Shown one piece after another: positions 1-5,611 of a DNA stretch of 5,611 nucleotides; position 1 is the stretch's first letter, and every line of letters starts with the position of its first letter. Source of the DNA: Chitinophagia bacterium (GTDB taxonomy: Bacteria; Bacteroidota; Bacteroidia; Chitinophagales; Chitinophagaceae); the NCBI GenBank assembly GCA_010021705.1, contig RGMU01000114.1, positions 1 through 5,611 on the forward strand, written 5' to 3'. Made by a program: the position numbers and the translations under genes. Under the pieces are notes generated by a model. It had not been told where the DNA came from. It did no database searches and worked only from the letters and a program-made list of their open reading frames with translations.

Positions 1-108
1 CTATTTCTCTCCTTCACACTCAATTAGATACAAAATTTTTACCCGCCAAAGGCTTACCCATAAACCTTAAATAATTATACCCTATATTGGCGCAAAATTT
101 GAAGAAAG
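1..108. other. Intergenic/leader region upstream of scoA
   Basis: This A/T-rich stretch precedes scoA. An open frame on the + strand runs from the window edge to a TAA at 72-74, about 23 codons. It could be the tail of an upstream gene, but it is too short to recognise. A box TATATTGG at 83-90 differs at one position from the Bacteroidota -7 consensus TAnnTTTG and lies about 20 nt before the scoA start, so it may be the scoA promoter; no clear -33 TTG element is visible. I see no terminator hairpin, RNA gene or repeat here. Confidence 0.4.
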
Positions 109-822
109 ATGATGAATAAAATAGTTGCCAACGCAGAAGAAGCCATACAAGGCATTGAAAGCGGTATGACCCTCATGCTCGGCGGCTTTGGGTTATGTGG
201 CATTCCTGAAAACTGTATAGATGCTTTAGTAAAAAAAGGTGTTAACAACCTTACTTGCATATCCAACAATGCCGGTGTGGACGATTTTGGCATTGGCTTA
301 ATGCTACAAAACAATCAGGTGAAAAAAATGATTTCATCTTATGTAGGCGAAAACGAAATATTTGAAAACTTGCTTTTGTCCGGTAAGTTAGAAGTAGAAC
401 TCATTCCGCAGGGCACATTAGCCACCCGTTGCATGGCAGCCGGCTACGGCATGCCTGCCGTATATCTGCTGGCAGGCGTGGGCACGGAAGTAGCCGAAGG
501 CAAAGAAATAAGAAACTTCAATGGCAAAGATTATATATTAGAACATGCCTTTGATGCCGACTATGCCATTGTAAAGGCATGGAAAGGCGATGAAATGGGC
601 AATTTGGTGTTCAATGCCACAGCCCGCAACTTTAACCCACTAATGGCTATGGCAGGCAAAACAACCATTGTAGAGGTAGAACACCTCTTAGCTGCCGGCG
701 AAATAGACCCTAACGAAGTGCACGTGCCCGGTATCTACGTGCACCGCATATTTCAAGGCACAAACTACGAAAAGCGCATAGAAAAAGTAACCACTCGCCC
801 CAATCCCGCACACACCCATTAA
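109..822 (+). CDS. scoA: 3-oxoacid (succinyl-CoA) CoA-transferase, subunit A
   Basis: This is the alpha subunit of a family I CoA-transferase, which moves CoA from succinyl-CoA to acetoacetate or a similar 3-oxoacid in the cytoplasm and works as a complex with subunit B. The 237-residue protein has the usual length for separate A subunits. Family signatures seen are GGFGLCGIPE at residues 25-34, SYVGEN near 77-82, a long ELIPQGTLA stretch, GVGTEVAEGKE and the late TARNFNPLMA and VPGIYVHR motifs. The gene begins with two consecutive ATGs (109 and 112), so the true start could be either one. A purine-rich GAAGAAAG lies just upstream, but ribosome binding in this group rarely depends on a Shine-Dalgarno. 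scoB follows after 37 nt, the usual A-B order. The exact 3-oxoacid substrate (acetoacetate versus 3-oxoadipate) cannot be decided from sequence; the SCOT-type assignment rests on overall resemblance. Confidence 0.93.
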   Translation: MMNKIVANAEEAIQGIESGMTLMLGGFGLCGIPENCIDALVKKGVNNLTCISNNAGVDDFGIGLMLQNNQVKKMISSYVGENEIFENLLLSGKLEVELIPQGTLATRCMAAGYGMPAVYLLAGVGTEVAEGKEIRNFNGKDYILEHAFDADYAIVKAWKGDEMGNLVFNATARNFNPLMAMAGKTTIVEVEHLLAAGEIDPNEVHVPGIYVHRIFQGTNYEKRIEKVTTRPNPAHTH

Positions 823-859
823 CCTACACCATAACCTTTATTTTTTCCACAACAGTTAA

Positions 860-1417
860 ATGGCACTTAAAAAAGAACAAATAGCGCAACGTATAGCGCA
901 AGAATTGCAAAACGGATATTACGTAAACTTAGGTATTGGCATACCCACATTAGTGGCAAACTATATTCCCGAAGGCGTAAATGTGGTGCTACAAAGCGAA
1001 AACGGACTATTAGGCATAGGACCATTCCCTTTTGAAGGCGAAGAAGACCCCGACCTTATCAATGCCGGCAAGCAAACCATTACAGTGATAAAAGGCTCTT
1101 CCTACTTTGATAGTGCCATGAGCTTTGGCATGATACGAGCCGGAAAAGTGCACCTTACCGTATTAGGTGCAATGGAAGTAGCCGACAATGGCGACATCGC
1201 CAACTGGAAAATACCCGGCTACAAAGTTAAAGGAATGGGTGGTGCTATGGACTTGGTAGCTAGCAAAATAGTGTCAGACTTAGGCGTTTTTAACATAACC
1301 CCCGAAGGCTTTGAGTGCATAGAATATGCCCCCGGCGTTTCGCTGGATTACATCAAAGAAAAAACCGAAGGACGGCTTGTTATTGCCCCTAACGTTAAAG
1401 AAATGAACGTAAGCTAA
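860..1417 (+). CDS. scoB: 3-oxoacid CoA-transferase subunit B, with internal in-frame deletion
   Basis: This is the beta subunit partner of scoA; it carries the catalytic glutamate that forms the enzyme-CoA thioester. Visible motifs are NLGIGIPTLVAN (residues 23-34), SENGLLGIGPFP (46-57, with Glu47 as the expected nucleophile), INAGKQTIT (67-75), SYFDSAMSF (81-89), GDIANWKIPG (111-120) and KGMGGAMDLV (124-133). The C-terminal part (SDLGVFNI, then APGVSLDYIKEKTEG) is also typical. At 185 residues it is about 30 shorter than the roughly 216 usual for the family. The loss is internal: GGAMDLVAS joins directly to KIVSDLG near base 1264, leaving out the conserved segment with the MEH..K..GESK and CTLPLTG motifs. 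Frame is kept and no stop appears. The product may be inactive or altered, or the assembly may be missing sequence. The family call is secure; activity is uncertain. Confidence 0.88.
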   Translation: MALKKEQIAQRIAQELQNGYYVNLGIGIPTLVANYIPEGVNVVLQSENGLLGIGPFPFEGEEDPDLINAGKQTITVIKGSSYFDSAMSFGMIRAGKVHLTVLGAMEVADNGDIANWKIPGYKVKGMGGAMDLVASKIVSDLGVFNITPEGFECIEYAPGVSLDYIKEKTEGRLVIAPNVKEMNVS

Positions 1418-1461
1418 GCTACACCCGTTAAGAATTTATTTTAATTATTATTTTTCCGTAG

Positions 1462-1469
1462 TAACTTTG
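1462..1469 (+). promoter_or_regulatory. Candidate Bacteroidota -7 promoter box for panD
   Basis: TAACTTTG matches the Bacteroidota primary-sigma -7 consensus TAnnTTTG exactly and ends 8 nt before the panD ATG. Transcription would then start only a few bases before the start codon, giving a very short or absent leader. The A/T-rich region upstream has no obvious TTG at the -33 position, so this is a one-element prediction. Confidence 0.5.
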
Positions 1470-1477
1470 CATTCACT

Positions 1478-1822
1478 ATGCAAATAGAAGTATTAAAGTC
1501 TAAAATACACCGCGTGCTTATTACCGAAGCTAATTTGCACTATATAGGCAGTATTACCATTGATGAAGACCTAATGGACGCCGCCAACATGATTGAAAAT
1601 GAAAAGGTACAGGTGCTAAACATAGACAATGGAGAACGGTTGGTTACTTATATAATAAAAGGCAAAAGAGGCTCCGGCATGATTTGCATGAACGGACCCG
1701 CAGCACGCAAAATAACAGTGGGCGACAGGGTGATAATTCTCTCTTATGCCACCATGCCATTTGAAGATGCCAAGCAGTTTAAGCCTACCATTATATTTCC
1801 AAAAGACGATAACACATTATAA
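1478..1822 (+). CDS. panD: Aspartate 1-decarboxylase, pyruvoyl-dependent
   Basis: PanD decarboxylates L-aspartate to beta-alanine, the precursor that joins pantoate to make pantothenate (vitamin B5) and then CoA. It is made as a proenzyme that cleaves itself between Gly24 and Ser25, turning the serine into the pyruvoyl cofactor. Here the site is YIGSITID with G24-S25 at the canonical positions. Other known active-site residues also fall at their E. coli numbers: Lys9, Tyr22, Arg54, Thr57, Tyr58 and Asn72 (in MNGPAA). The 114-residue length is near the usual size, and the ATG places the cleavage site correctly, which supports the start. It sits 60 nt after scoB with its own candidate promoter, and 37 nt before the next gene. 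No panC or panB is visible in the window. The call is secure. Confidence 0.97.
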   Translation: MQIEVLKSKIHRVLITEANLHYIGSITIDEDLMDAANMIENEKVQVLNIDNGERLVTYIIKGKRGSGMICMNGPAARKITVGDRVIILSYATMPFEDAKQFKPTIIFPKDDNTL

Positions 1823-1827
1823 ATTTG
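1820..1827 (+). promoter_or_regulatory. Possible -7 box overlapping the panD stop codon
   Basis: TAAATTTG fits TAnnTTTG and begins with the panD TAA stop codon. It lies 32 nt before the ATG of the membrane-protein gene, a workable distance for a separate promoter driving the envelope genes. No clear -33 TTG is seen, and short A/T-rich boxes can match by chance. Confidence 0.3.
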
Positions 1828-1859
1828 TTCTATAAGGCAGTAACTGAAACCAATACTCC

Positions 1860-2861
1860 ATGAAAAAAATACTAATCACAATCTTAAAGTATATAGTATT
1901 TCTCGGAGCGGGTATATGGATTATCTATTTCATGCTGTCGCAGCTAAAGCCCCAAGAACGAGCCGACCTTTTTATCTCCATCAAAACCATTCATGCGTGG
2001 TATATTGTGCCCATCACCCTGTTTGGCATACTGTCACACTATATTAGAGCTATTAGGTGGAAATATCTACTGGCTACCATAGACCTAAAGCCCACCAACC
2101 TAAACCTTTTCTTTGCCGTAATGATAGGCTATGCCACCAATTTAATAGTGCCTCGCGGTGGCGAAGTAGCAAAATGTACAGTATTGGCAAAATATGAAAA
2201 CATGCCGGTTACAAAAATGGTGGGCACTATTTTTGCCGAACGCGCCTTTGACCTGCTGTGCCTACTCCTTATCACAGCCTTTGCGTTCTTTATGGAAATG
2301 AAGCGCATTGAACACTATTTTAGTGTAAAATTTGGTTTAATAATTGATAAAATATATGCCCACCGAACCATTGCCATAATAGCCTTAGCCCTTATGGCAA
2401 TAGGTATGGCAGCTTTTATCTTCTTCTCCTCCAAAAACAAAGAAAGTAAGATAATAAAGCTATTCAGCGAAATGCTACAGGGCATTCTGTCCATTTTCCG
2501 CATGAAAAACAGCCCCCAATTCCTGCTTTATACCGTTCTGTTATGGTTCTTCTACGGAGCGCAGCTTTACTTAGGCTTGCTTTGCGTGCCGGCAACCGCC
2601 CATTTACCCGCAATGGCAGCCATAGTAGTGCTGGCTTATGGTAGCTTTGCCGTTATTGCCACACCGGGGGGCATTGGCGCATACACCTATATGGTGGCTG
2701 AAATATTAAGCACCTACAACATTACACCCGTCCCCGCTCAAGCATTTGGCTGGGTAGCATGGGCTTTACAAACACTTTTAGTTATCGTTTTTGGACTTTT
2801 GTCTTTATTACTATTAGACCCTTACAATAAACGTATTCATGCAAAACAGTCTGCTGTCTAA
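1860..2861 (+). CDS. YbhN/LPG-synthase TM-type (UPF0104) integral membrane protein
   Basis: This 333-residue, strongly hydrophobic protein belongs by pattern to the flippase-like family that includes the membrane domain of lysylphosphatidylglycerol synthase (MprF) and YbhN/AglD proteins. About seven or eight membrane segments can be read, starting near residues 8-26 and ending near 304-319. Family-like motifs are RAIRWKYLL (63-71), NLIVPRGGEVAK (94-105, the usual P-RxGE-R loop), FAERAFDLL (125-133) and ATPGGIGAYT (267-276). The soluble aminoacyl-transferase domain of full MprF is absent, so it should not make lysyl-PG. A role in moving or supporting a lipid or lipid-linked glycan is an inference. 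It follows panD by 37 nt, and its 3' end overlaps rfaE2 by 23 nt, pointing to co-expression with an LPS-precursor enzyme. Substrate unknown. Confidence 0.83.
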   Translation: MKKILITILKYIVFLGAGIWIIYFMLSQLKPQERADLFISIKTIHAWYIVPITLFGILSHYIRAIRWKYLLATIDLKPTNLNLFFAVMIGYATNLIVPRGGEVAKCTVLAKYENMPVTKMVGTIFAERAFDLLCLLLITAFAFFMEMKRIEHYFSVKFGLIIDKIYAHRTIAIIALALMAIGMAAFIFFSSKNKESKIIKLFSEMLQGILSIFRMKNSPQFLLYTVLLWFFYGAQLYLGLLCVPATAHLPAMAAIVVLAYGSFAVIATPGGIGAYTYMVAEILSTYNITPVPAQAFGWVAWALQTLLVIVFGLLSLLLLDPYNKRIHAKQSAV

Positions 2862-3327
2862 AATTGTTAGCTTTAATCAATTAGAGCAACAATGCCTTGC
2901 TTTAAAGCAACAACATAAAAAAATAGTCTTTACCAACGGCTGTTTTGACCTACTACACGCCGGGCACATAGACCTGTTGTTTAAGGCAGCCTTGCAAGGC
3001 GATGTATTGGTAATAGGCGTAAACACCGACAATTCTATTAAACGGCTTAAAGGGGCTAAAAGACCCATTATTAACCAACATGACCGTGCCATTCAATTAG
3101 CAGCTTTAAGTTGCGTAAGCCTTGTATGCCTTTTTGACGAAGATACCCCTCTAAATCTGATTCAAGCCATCACCCCCGATGTGCTTATCAAAGGTGGCGA
3201 CTACACCATAAGCACCATTGTGGGCGCAGAATGGGTGCAAGTACACGGAGGCACAGTTGCCACCATTCCCCTGCTTGAGGGCTATTCTACCTCCTCTATC
3301 ATCCAAAAAATTATTGCATTAGGATAA
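2839..3327 (+). CDS. rfaE2: D-glycero-beta-D-manno-heptose 1-phosphate adenylyltransferase (RfaE2 domain)
   Basis: This cytidylyltransferase-fold enzyme is predicted to transfer AMP from ATP to heptose 1-phosphate, giving ADP-heptose for the LPS inner core. Visible motifs are FTNGCFDLLHAGH (31-43, holding the HxGH nucleotide-binding signature at 40-43), GVNTDNSIKRLKG (60-72), RPIINQHDRA (75-84), FDEDTPLNLI (99-108), VLIKGGDY (115-122) and EGYSTSSII (147-155). At 162 residues it is the stand-alone nucleotidyltransferase; the ribokinase-like half of bifunctional HldE is absent, so a separate kinase (rfaE1) would be needed elsewhere. The ATG at 2839 lies inside the preceding gene (23-nt overlap), and the family's KIVS-xx-L lead-in before the domain is present just after it, which supports this start. 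Relatives such as glycerol-3-phosphate cytidylyltransferase share HxGH, but the KGGDY and GYSTSSI motifs favour RfaE2. Confidence 0.92.
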   Translation: MQNSLLSKIVSFNQLEQQCLALKQQHKKIVFTNGCFDLLHAGHIDLLFKAALQGDVLVIGVNTDNSIKRLKGAKRPIINQHDRAIQLAALSCVSLVCLFDEDTPLNLIQAITPDVLIKGGDYTISTIVGAEWVQVHGGTVATIPLLEGYSTSSIIQKIIALG

Positions 3328-3332
3328 TACGT

Positions 3333-4079
3333 ATGGTTAAATATTTTATAGCTTTATCCCTATTGCTGTTTGCCATTGTTGCGCAAGCGCAACCGATTAA
3401 AGACACCGCTAAAAACACCCCCCCTCCAAAAGACCTTATAGCAAAGGACACCACCGCAAAAGCAGTAGTTGCCAAAGCCACACCCGCCAAAGACACCGCC
3501 AAAAAGCTACCGCCTCCACTTAGCAAATATGAGGGCTATATAGAATTAGCCTATTGGGCAACGTCATGGAACGTAGGCTATGACCGCAAAACCTACTATG
3601 ACTATAAAAACTATGCCGGAGCCGGAGGTATTTTTCTTATAGGCGTAAAGCCCAAATACAACCCCCAAAAACACTTAACACTTGGCGCAGCCATAGGCTT
3701 GGGTATGTACAAAATAAATAACCCTATCAACAATGTTACTTATAGTAAAAGTTTAAGCTATGCGTTATTAATGCCTCAAATACAGTACCACCTGCCACAA
3801 CGCGGTCAGGTTAAACCATATACCGGCATCGTTGGTTGCCTGCTATTACCCATTAGCAACACCGGCGGCTATGCCCAAGCCGGAGGCTTAATAGGTGCAG
3901 ACTACACATGCTTTGGCTTTTATATCTCTTATCAACACGCCTTTGGCACACCACCTATCAGCCTGATAGACAACAGCAAATGGTCGGCACAAAACTTTAT
4001 TGTCGGCGCACAGCTTTTCCCCTCCCGCATAAAAGGCTGGAAAAAGTTCCTTAAAAACACTACTCACTACGGTGGTTAG
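3333..4079 (+). CDS. Secreted, probable outer-membrane beta-barrel protein with Lys/Thr/Ala/Pro-rich N-terminal linker
   Basis: I do not recognise a named family. The 248-residue protein starts with a clear Sec signal peptide (Met-Val-Lys, a hydrophobic run to about residue 17, then AQA-Q with likely cleavage after Ala19). Residues 21-64 form a low-complexity linker rich in Lys, Asp, Thr, Ala and Pro, with KDTAK at 23 and 53 and PPP at 30 and 60. From about 66 to 230 it alternates short aromatic/Gly-rich strands (YIELAYWATSW, GAAIGLGMY, YALLMPQIQYHL, PYTGIVGCLL, GLIGADYTCFGFYISY, FIVGAQLF), as in small Bacteroidota outer-membrane barrels. The C-terminus does not end on an aromatic residue but continues in a basic tail whose codons overlap the convergent gene. 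It begins 5 nt after rfaE2 and is probably in the same operon. Function unknown; a surface or periplasm-facing envelope role is inferred. Confidence 0.75.
   Translation: MVKYFIALSLLLFAIVAQAQPIKDTAKNTPPPKDLIAKDTTAKAVVAKATPAKDTAKKLPPPLSKYEGYIELAYWATSWNVGYDRKTYYDYKNYAGAGGIFLIGVKPKYNPQKHLTLGAAIGLGMYKINNPINNVTYSKSLSYALLMPQIQYHLPQRGQVKPYTGIVGCLLLPISNTGGYAQAGGLIGADYTCFGFYISYQHAFGTPPISLIDNSKWSAQNFIVGAQLFPSRIKGWKKFLKNTTHYGG
3399..3522 (+). repeat. Degenerate 90-nt (30-residue) repeat in the secreted-protein linker
   Basis: AAAGACACCGC occurs at 3399-3409 and again at 3489-3499, exactly 90 nt apart. At protein level KDTAK followed by PPP recurs with a 30-residue period (23-32 and 53-62), and related KD-T/TAK fragments lie between (about 38-43 and 48-53). 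It looks like an old internal duplication inside a coding region, now diverged, with the second copy incomplete. Confidence 0.6.
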
Positions 4080-5235
4080 CACCCGCACTTAGCTTCATAA
4101 ACACCTGCTCCACCGCCTTGTAATATATCCCGCAAACCACCAATATAACACCGCCAAGCAACACTATTTCCACCCCCAAACCCACCCAATAAAATCTATT
4201 AAAGGGCAGGGCAAGCGTATATTGCCCCACTACGGCTATAAGCGTATAATGCAGCAAATACAGCGAATAGCACATACCGCCTATCGTGGTGATAATGCGA
4301 TAAGAAAATATCTCTTTAATACAACTTTGAGTTAATATTAAGTAATATAGCCCCGCTATCACCAACGGATAGGCTATGCTTAGCAATATTCTGCCATAGT
4401 ACAACGGCTTCAACGGCGTATAGCATGTTAGCAATAGCAGTGCTATAAACTCCACAACCGTAGCCCAAGTAGGGTAGGGGCGGTCAACCGGATTGCGGGT
4501 GGTATAAAAGTCCGCAAGTAGCATGCCCGCTAAAAAATACTGCCAATTATAGTGCAGGCTTAGCCTTAATATTCCGTGCCAATGGTGATTGGTAGCATAT
4601 TGAACAGCTATGAAAAAAAACATCAGCAATATTATCAAAAGCCTTCTATAGTAGGCAGACAGCCTAAATACCTGAAATAAAAACGGGGCAATAAGGTAAA
4701 ACTGTATTTCCACCTCCAACGACCACAGTACCACCGACACCATTGGCGGTATGCGTGGATACAAAAAGCCGTGCATATACCCTAATGAAGCAAAGTAATG
4801 CTGCCATTGCTCCACAATGGCATACCTGCCGTCTAAAACATGAGTGGCTAATTGCACCAAAAAAATGCCACTTACGGCTATCAAATAGGGTGGCTCTATG
4901 CGTATAAACCGCCGCTTATAGTACTGCTTTAGATGAACCTTATTTTCGCCTGATATATAGTGCTTTGCAAACGGCAAACTAACCATAAATCCGCTCAATA
5001 CAAAAAATAGATACACCCCCCTGTCTCCATTTTCAAACAACTGCAAAAGCCACCGGGCATAAATCGGCTGTCCGTTTTGCGGGTTAGCTATGCCCATTTT
5101 TTGATTATAGTAACCGTAAATATGAAACAAAATTACCAAAACAATAGCCAAAAACCTTATCCCGTCTATTTCTGCCATGTAGTGGGAATGAAGTGTTTTC
5201 CGCTTAAAAGAGGCAAAAAACGTAGATAGCGTCAT
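4060..5235 (-). CDS. Acyltransferase 3 family membrane protein (OafA/NodX type)
   Basis: This 391-residue polytopic inner-membrane protein matches the acyltransferase-3 family (PF01757 type), which transfers acetyl or other acyl groups to surface sugars, lipids or antibiotics. Landmarks are EIDGIRFLAIVLVILFH (22-38, with conserved Asp24, Arg27 and likely catalytic His38), GVYLFFVLSGFMVSL (73-87), YYKRRFIRIEPPYL (105-118, the RRxxRI-P-Y motif), WSLEVEIQFYLIAPFLF (171-187) and CYSLYLLH (322-329). About ten membrane segments can be read; there is no C-terminal SGNH domain, so it is the single-domain form. Met1 (5235) is the longest start; Met20, directly before the first motif, is possible. It runs in the same direction as the phosphatase gene, 35 nt downstream of it, and ends 20 nt inside the convergent secreted-protein gene. 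The acceptor is unknown; an LPS or capsule sugar is a reasonable guess. Confidence 0.9.
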   Translation of the reverse strand: MTLSTFFASFKRKTLHSHYMAEIDGIRFLAIVLVILFHIYGYYNQKMGIANPQNGQPIYARWLLQLFENGDRGVYLFFVLSGFMVSLPFAKHYISGENKVHLKQYYKRRFIRIEPPYLIAVSGIFLVQLATHVLDGRYAIVEQWQHYFASLGYMHGFLYPRIPPMVSVVLWSLEVEIQFYLIAPFLFQVFRLSAYYRRLLIILLMFFFIAVQYATNHHWHGILRLSLHYNWQYFLAGMLLADFYTTRNPVDRPYPTWATVVEFIALLLLTCYTPLKPLYYGRILLSIAYPLVIAGLYYLILTQSCIKEIFSYRIITTIGGMCYSLYLLHYTLIAVVGQYTLALPFNRFYWVGLGVEIVLLGGVILVVCGIYYKAVEQVFMKLSAGANHRSE

Positions 5236-5270
5236 GGTAACTGTCTTTTAGCCTGCATCATACATTATTT

Positions 5271-5611
5271 TTACATAGCGTTCTCTATGCCGTTCATTTT
5301 TTCTAAATACAGCATCTTTATAAGCCCGTCTGCCAAGCCCATTTTAGGCACATATATCTCATCGGCTTCTGCCCATCGCATAATGCTTAAATAAACCAGC
5401 AACGCGGGCACTATCACATCGGCACGGTCATTCCTTAGCTTGTAGTGGTGTTTTAATTCATCTATGGACAGGCTACTCATTTCTTTATGAAAATCTTTTA
5501 ACATATCAATATGCAGTGGCTTACCATCTTTCCTTTTAGATAAAGAGAATATCTTATTAATATTCCCCCCCGAACCTATTGCCTCAATAGGGTGAAAATG
5601 CTTAGTGTTTT
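5271..5611 (-). CDS. Ppx/GppA family phosphatase (exopolyphosphatase-like), C-terminal part
   Basis: The frame is open from the window edge to the TAA at 5271-5273, so about 112 C-terminal residues are visible and the N-terminus lies outside. An ATG at 5504 is internal, because recognisable family sequence continues upstream of it. Ppx/GppA enzymes are ASKHA-fold phosphatases that remove terminal phosphate from polyphosphate or from pppGpp. Evidence is AIGSGGNINKIFSL, encoded at about 5541-5582 (the phosphate-binding Gly-rich loop of the second domain), LRNDRADVIVPALLVYL (conserved RADVIVPA) and the ending VPKMGLADGLIKML (the usual GLADG near the C-terminus). The protein ends shortly after GLADG, so this looks like the short, about 300-residue form without the extra HD-like domain of long Ppx enzymes. 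Polyphosphate versus pppGpp preference cannot be judged here. It may be co-transcribed with the acyltransferase that follows. Confidence 0.9.
   Translation of the reverse strand, partial: NTKHFHPIEAIGSGGNINKIFSLSKRKDGKPLHIDMLKDFHKEMSSLSIDELKHHYKLRNDRADVIVPALLVYLSIMRWAEADEIYVPKMGLADGLIKMLYLEKMNGIENAM

Noticed and set aside
75..314. 79-codon open frame on the - strand
   Set aside because: It lies opposite the well-supported scoA coding sequence and its product resembles no family I know; it is a shadow frame.
881..903. ATAGCGCAA repeated 12 nt apart at the start of scoB
   Set aside because: It encodes two IAQ tripeptides in the normal N-terminal helix; too short and single to be a regulatory repeat.
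1418..1461. Possible terminator between scoB and panD
   Set aside because: The stretch is A/T-rich but I could not find a GC stem followed by a T run.
3311..3526. 71-codon - strand frame with an Ala/Val-rich, membrane-like product
   Set aside because: It is the antisense of the signal peptide and Lys/Thr/Ala-rich linker of the + strand gene; the apparent hydrophobicity comes from that repetitive composition.
3888..4088. 66-codon - strand frame at the end of the secreted-protein gene
   Set aside because: It overlaps both convergent genes in another frame and has no recognisable motif.
4081..4200. Strong C over G bias on the + strand (47 C, 8 G by hand count)
   Set aside because: The bias is local; other stretches, such as 541-600 and 4441-4500, have G above C. 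It probably reflects the Gly/Val-rich C-terminal coding of the acyltransferase rather than transfer or a replication switch.

Overview
The window looks like ordinary chromosomal housekeeping and envelope DNA from a member of the Bacteroidota, perhaps near the Chitinophagaceae/Sphingobacteriales. This placement is inferred from three things: proteins that read like Bacteroidota versions of their families, start codons with almost no Shine-Dalgarno sequence, and TAnnTTTG promoter-like boxes. No 16S or other marker is present to confirm it.

Layout. Bases 1-108 hold no gene I can support. Six genes then run on the + strand: scoA (109-822) and scoB (860-1417), the two subunits of a succinyl-CoA:3-ketoacid CoA-transferase; panD (1478-1822), aspartate 1-decarboxylase; a YbhN/LPG-synthase-type membrane protein (1860-2861); rfaE2 (2839-3327), an ADP-heptose-type nucleotidyltransferase; and a secreted, probably outer-membrane protein (3333-4079). 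Two genes lie on the - strand: an acyltransferase-3 family membrane enzyme (4060-5235) and, upstream of it, the C-terminal part of a Ppx/GppA phosphatase (5271-5611, cut by the window end).

How the genes work together. ScoA/ScoB would exchange CoA between succinyl-CoA and acetoacetate or a similar 3-oxoacid. PanD supplies beta-alanine for pantothenate and so for CoA, a loose metabolic link to the pair before it. The membrane protein, rfaE2 and the secreted protein are packed tightly (23-nt overlap, then a 5-nt gap), which suggests one cell-envelope transcription unit. The convergent acyltransferase probably modifies a surface glycan or lipid.

The most notable observation is that scoB lacks about 34 internal residues that are conserved in the family, while its frame and catalytic Glu are intact. 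Smaller points are a nearly leaderless panD promoter candidate, a 20-nt tail-to-tail gene overlap, and a 30-residue Lys/Thr/Ala/Pro repeat in the secreted protein. I found no mobile element, CRISPR array, RNA gene or clearly new system.
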